Made by a program: the position numbers and the translations under genes. From Rhynchopus sp. YZ270_cl-10 (Eukaryota > Euglenozoa > Diplonemea > Diplonemida > Diplonemidae), in contig OZ037848.1 of assembly GCA_964035575.1 (NCBI GenBank), positions 806,001 through 870,000 of the forward strand: a stretch of 64,000 nucleotides of DNA, given 5' to 3'. Positions 1-8,907 of this stretch are shown one piece after another; within the stretch, counting starts at the first letter, position 1, and each line of letters opens with the position of its first letter. Below the pieces are notes generated by a model. The model made no database searches. It had not been told where the DNA came from and saw only the letters and a list, made by a program, of their open reading frames with translations.

Positions 1-620
1 CGCATGCGTATCCAAAAGCGTGCGAAGGGGGCGACGGCATCGGGAGGCGGCATCCACGTCTGCACCACACGCACATACAAACACATCTTCACTTCTCCAG
101 AGAGCAGCGTGACGGAGACTCGCCTTCGAAGTGGAAGGTGTGCGATTCTGCAATATGCACAGGCCAAGTGCGGCAGGCCTGCACAAAAATGACACACTAC
201 GTGCCGACGGCAACGTTTCAGAACTGCCCACACACAAGGGAAGGTGGTGGTTGCGGGGACGTGAACGCGCACCACCGATCCTGGGCACACTGCACTACAC
301 GACGCTATGCCACTGCACAAAAAAGGGAAAGACATGACTGACCCTCGTCGTACCGCCCGATCTCCCTTACCGGCAGTGTGTCGAAGGTGATGGAGAAACT
401 GGTGGGGCGACGCATGCACCAACTGATGAGCCAGCCAGACTCTTCAGTGAACAACCTCCACTCAGCTTAGGACGAGCCACCCTCTTGCTCCACCGGAAGG
501 CAGCAAAGGTGATCACCGGTGCGACTACATGTCGCACGGTCAGGACGTGTTGTGGGAGGCACCGCAGATCACAGCGTACCACCAACGACTACGAGAAGTT
601 TGTAGGACTGCCCGGCTCGC
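1..620 (+). mobile_element. Broken LINE (non-LTR retrotransposon) remnant
   Basis: Two LINE signatures are readable. At 255-284 one frame gives GDVNAHHRSW, the catalytic GDFNAH-type motif of the apurinic endonuclease. At 348-470 another frame gives SYRPISLTGSVSKVMEKLVG, the conserved start of the LINE reverse transcriptase, ending in a stop at 468-470. A KKGK block at about 318-331, which normally precedes SYRPISL, sits in a different frame, so there is a frameshift between them. Around 490-530 HRKAAKVITG resembles the region after the reverse transcriptase. Endonuclease and reverse-transcriptase motifs are only about 60 bp apart, so the element is internally deleted as well as truncated. Clade not assigned. 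Confidence 0.75.
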
Positions 621-949
621 TTGGGCATGCTGTGTTTAACAAACTAAACCAGGCATTTTCATAGTTCATGAAATGCTGGAGACATACATCTTAGGTACGT
701 ACGTAATACGCGGCAAATAGGTAGCAAAAATAATAAAATACATAGTGAACTGAGGACTGAAAGGAAATAAGCAACAAGACTCTGTCATTGTATCGCATCT
801 AATGACAAACAACAGTTTGCACTGTATAAACTGTGCAATGATATGCATACCATGACCTTTTACCTCCCCGGGCCCCATCTGGGACCCTCACCACCCCCCT
901 GGTGTGTACATACCTGTCAGCACCAGCCCCCACAACCCACAAGAACCCA
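621..949. other. Gap: no gene seen
   Basis: AT-rich sequence between the LINE remnant and the hAT element. No open frame longer than about 70 codons and no recognisable motif. Confidence 0.5.
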
Positions 950-998
950 CCAAAAGAGTCCACCTAGGGGGACTATAGTCCCCCTAGGTGGACTACAT

Positions 999-1110
999 AG
1001 TCCCCCTAGGCATACCTAGAAAGCGAATATGATATTCGGCCTATATTCGGATCCGAATATGCGTATTCGCCCTATATTCGGATCCGAATATAGGCGAATA
1101 TAGGCCGAAT
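999..1110 (+). repeat. Left terminal inverted repeat of the hAT element
   Basis: 999-1054 is the exact reverse complement of 4425-4480. The subterminal part to about 1110 adds more GGATCCGAATA units in alternating orientation. Confidence 0.85.
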
Positions 1111-1424
1111 ATGACCCGAATACACGTATCACCAACAGGAATGTATCATATTTTTGAAATAGACCCCACCACGTTCCGCAATTGGCTCGGAAAATCCAAA
1201 AATGGGGGGGAAGGGGAAAAAAAGAGAAAAAAAAGTCCAAAAAAAAAGAAGAAAGAAAGTCACTTTTGTATTTCGAAGCCCCGCGGGCTTTCCATGAATT
1301 TTCGCCGAAAATTATCGCGTTTAGGTTTGCACAATATATGACGTGCTTCGGTGAATTCTTTTCGGTGCACCCCTACACTATCAACAGGAATTTATCAGTT
1401 TAAACGCTAAAAAAAATATCATCA

Positions 1425-3935
1425 ATGGGCCCAAAAAGCAGAAAGAGGAAGGTCGACGAGACGACCATTGTCTCGAGCAACACGGACGCGAGCGATTCCT
1501 CTTCCACCAGGGCACAAACAAAGAAAAGAGTGAAAAAATCAGCGAAGAAGGCAACGAATAAGCCTTCTACAAAGACTGCAAGCAAGCCACCAGCCAAGAA
1601 AGGCGGCGCGATAGAGAAGACCCCGGCGGAGAAGCGCAAAGAGACCATAGAGTCTCGGAAGAAGCTGAAGGAGGTGTCGGCGGAGGCGAAGGCGGGATCG
1701 TCGGTAACCGCGCAGGGTCGTTTAACCGCGCTGGAGAAGTACGACCGATCAATTGCAGAGTGTTATGAAGTATGTATCGCTAAAAATGTATTAAAAAACC
1801 GGTCAGTATAGAACAAAATGAGGGGCCACACTGCTACGGCGGCGCTAAAGTGACTAGGGTGAATACAAAGTAATAAAAAATAAAAAAAATGTAACAAATA
1901 ACAAAAAAATCTCAGGTAATGGAGGTTGATGAGCTCCCCTTCGAGGAAAAGGCAGCAGCGAAGAAAACAGGGCGAAAGGGAGACGACACAGTTCTTTTTT
2001 GTGTACATTGCCGTGGAGTGGTGCAACACGGTGAAAGTAGTACCGCCAAGGTACACGTCCAAAGCGACCGCCACAAAAATAATGAGCGTAGGGAGAAGAA
2101 GAAGAAGAAGAAGGCTGCAGCTCCAGTTGGTGACACGAAGGAGAAGCGGCAGCAGGTGTTGACGCCGGTGATGGGGTTGGCGGCGTTTGTCACAACATGG
2201 GCATTGGCTGTGCTGGTCTGCGGACTCACAGAACGCCAAGCCGACATTATGTCGCTGCCAGTGCGTCCCCTCTTCGGAGAGGACTTCCCAACCGGGAAAA
2301 CGGTCCTGGGCCGCTCCACGAAGTTCGTGAAGGAGATCGAGGGTGTGCTACTGAAGTTGGTTGAAGGGAAACCAATCCCTCTCGGGATAGATGGATCGGG
2401 TATGCTAATAAACAAATGACCACTATCCCAAAATTTTTATTGCAGGACAGAGACACCTGGGTTTTTCGACATTGTGCATTGTAGCGTTCGTTGCAGGCCA
2501 AGCCCTCCTCATTCATATGGACGTAAAAGATACTGGAGAAGTCCACTGTGGTCGAGATGTGAAGGATGCTATCAACACAGCTCGAAAAAAATTTAATATC
2601 GCGCATTCTCCCGTGGTTGCTGATTATGGATCGATAAATGTGGTAGGGTTGTCTGACGAGGAAGCCAGTTGGTGTTTTGGCCACGTGACAAATTCGGCAC
2701 TGAAAGCACACGTAAAAATTAACTACCAGCTGTCATATGTTTTTTGTACAGCGTTTAGTCAGCTTTTCTCTTGTAAAAGCCGACGAGTGCGCTGGCTCAA
2801 TTTCCAGGAATCTTCTGTCAGCAACGCGCGTGAGTCGGCGGCGGACACACAAGACACCAGGATTCGTTTGAAAGTCGCTGTGGAGAAAAAAAGTGTCAGG
2901 GGCATGCAACGTTTGCTTCCGGGGCCGAAAATAGATGATATTGAAGAGCTTCTGGCCAAAGCAAAGGAGGTGTTGAGCGAAACGATCGATGTTGACGTTG
3001 AGAATGTTGATACGGCATCGCCGAAGACACCATCACTCACCAGCGACACCCGGTGGTTAGCCATGGCCGACCTTGCTATACACATTAGAGACAGACATCA
3101 ACCCCTGGTATCTTTCCTCGATAGTGAAATGGGGAGAAAGAAAAAGAACCAGTCTCTCCTCTCCCTCGTTGAACTTGTCAAAACGGACAGGTGGCAGGAT
3201 CATGTACGCGAAGTGTCGGCATTTGCAAACGATATCGAACCTCTTCTTCCATTCCTCAGAAAGGTGCAAAATCCCGGCACCAAAATTGCAGCGAGCTGGT
3301 GGTTTCCAGAGATTCAGAGGGTACTCACCAACAGCGACTACTCTGCGAATATGCGCGAGTGTTTATCAGCAGCATGGGCCGAGTACAAGTCGAGAGACCG
3401 GTTTGAGAAGTTAATATTCTTTGACTGCAATGTCATCCTCTCCGGGGACTATGATGATGATGACCTGCCGACAGGGGAGCCACAGTGTCAGGACGCAGAG
3501 ATGCAGAAATGGGGTGCTATTTTCTATGCTTTGCGCGAACCGACCGTGTGGAACGAATTCATCCTGTACCTCAACGCCGAAGCCCTTTTGTTTCAGGATG
3601 TTACTGACCTGTTCGAGTTCTGGAGTCCAAGAGGCAGTGGAGGGTTACGCTTCCCGAATTTAGCGCCACACGTCCATGGATGGCTTTCAACCCCGATCAG
3701 CGTAACCTCAGTTGATGGATTATTTTCTTCCTTAAGTGCAATGAAAAATAAACGCTCCTCGAATTTATCTAAGGAAAAGTTTATTGAGAAGCTGATGCTG
3801 CGGAAGAACGGCAAGCTCCTTGGATTGCTTCAGGACAAGAAGGGGCTCCTCGGCGAGGCGGTGGAGCAGTCGGAATCGTCAGATTCCGACTGTGAGCCTC
3901 TCGCCGAGGAGCTCGAGATGATACCAGTGTTCTAA
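1425..3935 (+). CDS. hAT transposase, three exons, 772 aa
   Basis: Exons are 1425-1769, 1916-2399 and 2446-3935. Donors are GTATGT and GTATGC and acceptors CTCAG and TGCAG; all junctions keep frame and the introns (146 and 46 nt) remove in-frame stops. The product catalyses cut-and-paste transposition in the nucleus. The N-terminus is Lys/Ser-rich. A BED-like zinc finger follows (CVHC then HVQSDRH). The RNase H-like region includes VVADYGSINVVG and the hAT TRW motif (SDTRWLAMADLA). The C-terminus has the hAT dimerisation block, TPISVTSVDGLFSSLS then KRSSNLS. A tail rich in Ser, Asp and Glu ends at VF. The start is the first ATG after the left repeat. The donors match those of the host genes, so the host spliceosome can process it. 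Confidence 0.82.
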
Positions 3936-3956
3936 ATGCTGGTATCATCTCGAGCT
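3910..3956 (+). repeat. Perfect 18-bp hairpin spanning the transposase stop codon
   Basis: Arms at 3910-3927 (AGCTCGAGATGATACCAG) and 3939-3956 are exact complements with an 11-nt loop that contains the TAA stop. It could shape the 3' end of the transposase mRNA. Confidence 0.8.
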
Positions 3957-4424
3957 GCTTTTTCATGAGCAAACAAAAAAAAAAAACAAAAAAAAACCCC
4001 TCTTTGTTTGCACTACTCCTACTACTACTTCAATCTTAAGTCCACACCCACGTGGCGGACGCTTTGGCATGCGTCTGTAAGGACAGCCTTGATACTTTCT
4101 GTATTGCCTCTTTTCCATCAACAGTGCTTTTTGTGCTTTCAACTTCTCTTGTTTTTGCAAAGACACCGATCATCAAAAGACCCCCACACCCACCCCCCAA
4201 TACACGCGTTTCGCTACCTCATGTCCCCACCCACCCCCATCCAAACTCACTCACACCCTTTCTGCAGTCTAGATTCTGTGTATTCGGATCCGAATATAGG
4301 GCGAATATGATATTCGGCCTATATTCGGATCCGAATATAGGCCGAATATGCATATTCGGCCTATATTCGGATCCGAATACGATATTCGGATCCGAATATA
4401 GGCCGAATATGGCCCAAGAATTTT
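3936..4424 (+). other. 3' region of the hAT element
   Basis: Between the transposase stop and the right terminal repeat. It starts with an A-rich run (3973-3999), continues C-rich (4180-4250), then enters subterminal repeats from about 4280. No coding signal. Confidence 0.5.
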
Positions 4425-4480
4425 GGATCCGAATATAGGCCGAATATCATATTCGCTTTCTAGGTATGCCTAGGGGGACT
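4425..4480 (+). repeat. Right terminal inverted repeat of the hAT element
   Basis: Exact reverse complement of 999-1054, ending GGTATGCCTAGGGGGACT. Subterminal units extend inward to about 4280. Confidence 0.85.
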
Positions 4481-4561
4481 CTATAGTCCCCCTAGGGGGA
4501 CTATGGAGTCCCCCTAATCCGACACCCCAAAAGAGTAACTCCCCCCCGGGTAGACTCCACC

Positions 4562-4760
4562 GTGCACGTTAAGTCGTTAAGGATTTCCTTAACGATTTCC
4601 TTAACGATTTTCCAATTTTTGACTATTTTTGCATATTTTCACACGGAACTGCCCAAAATTAGAGAGTTTTGCCCCGAAAACAGGGTATCGTCAATTTTTG
4701 AGCAAAAAAATCGCAAAAAAAATGAAAAAAATCGGAATTTAATTCCTTAAGGAATTGGTG
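4562..4760. repeat. Short AT-rich foldback fragment
   Basis: Contains GTTAAGGATTTCCTTAACG repeated at 4573-4608 and a palindrome ATTCCTTAAGGAAT at 4742-4755. Probably part of another small DNA element wedged between the hAT element and the next foldback; no matching far end was found. Confidence 0.4.
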
Positions 4761-4794
4761 GGGCCGGTACCAGTCATGGGCAATTTTTTTTTTT

Positions 4795-6999
4795 GAGAAA
4801 AGTTCGATTTCGGCCTCGAAAATACCCGTGACACCGATTTGTCACGGTACTTTGTCACGGAATTTTTTTGAAAGATTCGATTTCGTGACAAAAAAAGTTC
4901 GATTTCGTGACAAGCTGATTTTTTCATTGACACACAAAATTCAATTTAGTGACAAATGACTTTTTTCATTGACAAAAAAAAATTCGATTTCGTGACAAAT
5001 CCATTTTTTCATTGACAAAAAAATGTCATAGAAAAAAAATGGATTTTGTCAAGGAAAAAGTCGTGACAGCCAACCCGCCAGTCACTGAAAAGTGACCAGA
5101 CAGCCACTTGACAAACACAAAAGAGGCCATTCTTGAGCTGTCTAGAAACCGAAGGGCAGAGACTGAAGACACAAGGTATGATAACTTTATGATTATGCGA
5201 GACTTAGTATATCGCGAACACGGTCAGGCTTGCACGCCTCTGGCCAGAGGCCAGCCCCACTAAATGATATGCAGCAGACACTCATTGCAAATTTCATTTT
5301 CATTTGGTAAAAAATTAATGGGTGCGCAAGTTTCTATACCTAATACCCCAACCCTCACCCATACATTCCATTACACACACCAAAACAGATCGAATCCACC
5401 AGCGCATGCGACGAGAGTTCGGTTATTATGGTGGTGGAAAGGGGGGTGGGAACACTTTGTCAGTCACTGCTATAGCCATTAACCAGGGAGCATAGCTAGT
5501 GCAAGAAATTCGACTTTGGAAACCTTCCGGAAAGTCTGTCCTCTGCTTCCGGAGGACTAGACACAAGAAAATATTGTTTGTTCCCCCAGAAAACCAGTGC
5601 ACAATTCACACTCCTTGTGGGTGGTCTTGTTGCCTTTTCGTCATAGTAATTTTGGCCCAGGCATGTTCTTGAAGCATGACAATTTAGTGTGTATGGGGCA
5701 GGGTGTTGTTTTGTTCTGAATTCTCTTTGTTATAACATCTAAGTCAATCGCGGGTGGTGGTTTGTGTAGCGTGAGGCACTCTTTTTAACAAACTTCCTGC
5801 AGTTGCTATGCACTGTTATTTCTTCGGATTTATCATCATACAGCGTAACATAGTGGATTCGCCTGGTCGACACAACCTTTGATAGATATGGGATAACCAA
5901 CCCCCTTCGACCCCTCGTGGGTTCACTGAACAAGCCCTAGTGGTAGTTAAACGCGATTGACATTTACATTCCTAGAGATGAAAGAACAAGATAACACTTC
6001 TGTACCCGCGCATCAAAATTGTGGAAAACTTTGCACCCCAAACACCCTCAACAACGCCCGCCAAAAGGCGCCCCTTGTTTCTGGGAGTTGGTTCTCATGT
6101 TTGATACACTGCACAGCAGGCATTCCTCCTGAGTCCAACGCATGTTTGGCCTGTCTGCGGCGTTGTACTTAAGGTGCACGAAGACAGGGTCTGGTGGTAA
6201 ATTTTGCGTAGTACTGCGACGTGGTACTACGTGGGTCTGGGAACCTGGTACCTGGGTACAGGATATTTGTTGTAAAGACATCTTCCACCATGCATTGAGG
6301 AGGGTAAGACAGTGTTCGCAGTTTCTACCTGATAGCATTACACATTTAACTTCTCCACGGGGGTCTTGGGCCGTTCATTCGGTTATACCTTGACTACCGG
6401 AAGATATTCTTGAGGCCTTTTTGGTCACTAGAATATCCGGTCTTCCCGAACGGAGGCACACTTTGTGTGTTACTACGACCTGGCAATTTCCAGCAGTAGG
6501 TTAAGTAATCTTTCTTGTAAATTGTTGGATCATTATCTCCTCAGTGCATGCATGCCCCACGTGACTGGACACTTTTGTGTTTGTCATGTGGAGCTGTGGT
6601 TGCTCTTTCACGACTTTTATCCTTGTGTCCAGTGTACCCAGTACCCAGTGCCCTGTCACGACTTTTTCCGTGACAAAAAGTTTGGTTTCCTTGACAAAAT
6701 CCATTTCTGTCACGACTTTTTCCTTGACAAAAAGTTCGGTTTCCTTGACAAAATCCATTTTTTCATTGACATTTTTTTGTCACTGAATTTTTGGATTTGT
6801 CACGAAATCGAATTTTTTTTGTCAATGAAAAAATCGGTTTGTCACGAAATCGAATTTTGTGTGTCAATGAAAAAATTGGTTTGTCACGAAATCGATTTTT
6901 TTTTGTCACGAAATCGAATCTTTCAAAAAAATTCCGTGACAAAGTACCGTGACAAATCGGTGTCACGGTAATTTTCGAGGCCGAAATCGAACTTTTCTC
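4795..6999. mobile_element. 2.2-kb foldback element with long inverted ends
   Basis: Left end 4795-5069 and right end about 6650-6999 are long inverted repeats starting GAGAAAAGTTCGATTTCGG. Each arm is a series of short units such as TTCGATTTCGTGACAAA and TTTTTTCATTGACA in both orientations; the right arm has an extra duplicated unit (TGTCACGACTTTTTCC twice, near 6654 and 6713). The 1.6-kb interior has only short open frames and no recognisable transposase, so the element is probably non-autonomous. No convincing target duplication was found because both borders are homopolymer runs. Confidence 0.72.
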
Positions 7000-7412
7000 T
7001 TTTTTTTTTTTTTGGAATTTCACCATTTGGGGTGCATGTGATCCCCCTCTGGCGTGAAAACCACCCCCCACGATGTTTTTGAGAGGTTCTTGGTCAAAAT
7101 TTCTACTCAATCATCCAAAATAATGCGTTTTTATCAAAAACTCGAAAAAATGACGTTTGTATCGTTTTTTTAAGTGCATTTGACCCCCCCTAGGCATACA
7201 TGGTAAGCGAACAAAAAATTCGCTTTATTCGCTTTTGGTTCGCTTTTTTATTCGCTTTATTCGCCGGCGAATAAAGCGAATAAAGCGAACCAAAAGCGAA
7301 CGAAAAAGCGAACAAAAAGCGAATAAAAAGCAACGTATTTTTTGTCAAGTCTAGTGTGTCGAGTCTAGTCCCCCGAGATCCCCCAATACCCGCAACGACG
7401 CCAAAATAAGGC

Positions 7413-7756
7413 TACTGTACTGTACTGTACTGTACTGTACTGTACTGTACTGTACTGTACTGTACTGTACTGTACTGTACTGTACTGTACTGTACTGTAC
7501 TGTACTGTACTGTACTGTACTGTACTGTACTGTACTGTACTGTACTGTACTGTACTGTACTGTACTGTACTGTACTGTACTGTACTGTACTGTACTGTAC
7601 TGTACTGTACTGTACTGTACTGTACTGTACTGTACTGTACTGTACTGTACTGTACTGTACTGTACTGTACTGTACTGTACTGTACTGTACTGTACTGTAC
7701 TGTACTGTACTGTACTGTACTGTACTGTACTGTACTGTACTGTACTGTACTGTACT
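7413..7756. repeat. Satellite (TACTG)n, about 69 copies
   Basis: Uninterrupted 5-bp unit over 344 bp with no visible variant. Long open frames here (repeating YSTVQ) are an effect of the repeat and not genes. Confidence 0.97.
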
Positions 7757-7766
7757 CCCAATCCCC

Positions 7767-8072
7767 TGTGTATACTGTGTATACTGTGTATACTGTGTAT
7801 ACTGTGTATACTGTGTATACTGTGTATACTGTGTATACTGTGTATACTGTGTATACTGTGTATACTGTGTATACTGTGTATACTGTGTATACTGTGTATA
7901 CTGTGTATACTGTGTATACTGTGTATACTGTGTATACTGTGTATACTGTGTATACTGTGTATACTGTGTATACTGTGTATACTGTGTATACTGTGTATAC
8001 TGTGTATACTGTGTATACTGTGTATACTGTGTATACTGTGTATACTGTGTATACTGTGTATACTGTGTATAC
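7767..8072. repeat. Satellite (TGTGTATAC)n, 34 copies
   Basis: Uninterrupted 9-bp unit over 306 bp, 10 bp from the TACTG array. The 9-bp period gives open frames such as (YTV)n or (QYT)n, which are not considered coding. Confidence 0.97.
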
Positions 8073-8279
8073 TCAGTACTCAGCACCCACTAGCTCTCAG
8101 TAAGCTCTCACAGCCTGTTACGTGTCCCACGGAGACGATCATAGATCACCCAAAGGCGAATAAAAGGCGAATAAAGCGAATAAAAAAGCGAACCAAAAGC
8201 GAATAAAGCGAATAAAAAAGCGAACCAAAAGCGAATAAAGCGAATTTTTTGTTCGCTTACCATGTATGCCTAGGGGGGG

Positions 8280-8907
8280 GGGGGGGGGGGGGGAATGTAC
8301 ATTTTTTTTTTTTTTTTTCAATTTAGTAACGTAACAGTTCTATTATGGGTGATATTGTGAGAAAGGGGGAGGGGGGGATGGATAGGTAGGAAAAAGAGAG
8401 AATTTGGCTTGAAATACAAAGAAAAGTTTATAAGATGATCCTAAGCCTCTCGTGCTTAGTCACCTTAATACAAAAGCTCTCTCGTTGGCAGTGTGGACTG
8501 GAAAGCCCGCAACACAACCATTTCCAGGGAAACAGCTTGAGTACTTTTGCTGGTTTCAGAACCAGAATTTGGTTTACTGGTTTGGGGGAAAATAAAAGAA
8601 AAAAGTGGGATTGTACCGGTTTACCCCAAACACAACCATACACACCTGGTGCTATCCGCACCTAACCTGTGCCTATCTTGGCCACACGTTCAGTCTACAC
8701 AATTCAGTGTGCACACAATTACACCTACACTACTCTAGGCGAAAAATGGTACACCATACGTAGGAAGCATGCCACCACATGTAAGTGACCAAAAGAAGAA
8801 AAATACCCCCCCCCAGCAATTTTTAGAAGTGTAGCTGCACGCCATTCACACAGGTCTTGCACTATTTTTCAACACTCCGAACAACCCCGACCCCACCACT
8901 GCACCTC
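8280..8907 (-). other. Gap downstream of the binding-domain gene
   Basis: A poly-G/poly-T run at the foldback border, then one family A hairpin element at 8424-8466. No gene seen. On the minus strand this is the 3' flank of the gene that ends at 8908. Confidence 0.5.
8424..8466 (-). repeat. Hairpin element, family A (type copy)
   Basis: Read on the minus strand: GGTGA, then stem CTAAGC, loop ACGAGAG, stem GCTTAG, two free bases, then TCATC, followed by a T-rich tail TTATAAACTTTTC. GGTGA pairs with TCATC through one G-U pair that exists only in minus-strand RNA. Just to the right in that sense comes TTTGTATTTCAAG, the tail of family B. Confidence 0.7.

Larger units (their letters stand above)
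957..4526 (+). mobile_element. hAT-superfamily DNA transposon, looks autonomous
   Basis: The element is bounded by perfect 56-bp inverted repeats (999-1054 and 4425-4480) that begin AGTCCCCCTAGGCATACC. Inside each end lie many copies of ATTCGGATCCGAAT and CCTATATTCGG in both orientations. Outside each end lies a further palindrome built of TAGTCCCCC and GGGGGACTA (957-994 and about 4481-4515), so the exact border is uncertain. A 10-bp direct repeat CCAAAAGAGT flanks the whole at 950-959 and 4527-4536 and may be the target duplication, though hAT normally makes 8 bp. Inside is one full-length transposase gene. Identical ends and an intact gene suggest recent activity. Confidence 0.8.
7184..8279. 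mobile_element. 1.1-kb foldback element carrying two satellites
   Basis: Left 7184-7264 and right about 8200-8279 are inverted copies starting CCCCCCCTAGGCATACATGG, then units GCGAATAAA and AAGCGAACCAAAAGCG. The left arm also folds on itself around TTCGCCGGCGAA at 7259-7270. The outermost bases CCCCCTAGGCATAC are shared with the hAT element, so the two may use the same transposase. There is no coding capacity; the interior is filled by the two arrays listed next. Confidence 0.72.

Noticed and set aside
5106-6338. Short protein-like stretches inside the 4.8-7.0 kb foldback
   Set aside because: Frames such as that at 5739-5933 look like worn coding sequence, but no family could be named and none covers more than about 95 codons. 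Possibly fossil mobile-element sequence; not called.
7351-8103. Open frames of YSTVQ, QYT or YTV repeats
   Set aside because: They come from perfect 5-bp and 9-bp satellites and have no sensible start, end or conservation.
8424-8466. Family A hairpin as a hammerhead ribozyme or box C/D RNA
   Set aside because: The strand with GATGA lacks the GAAA and second stem of a hammerhead, and no D box CTGA is in place. Wobble pairs also favour the other strand as RNA.
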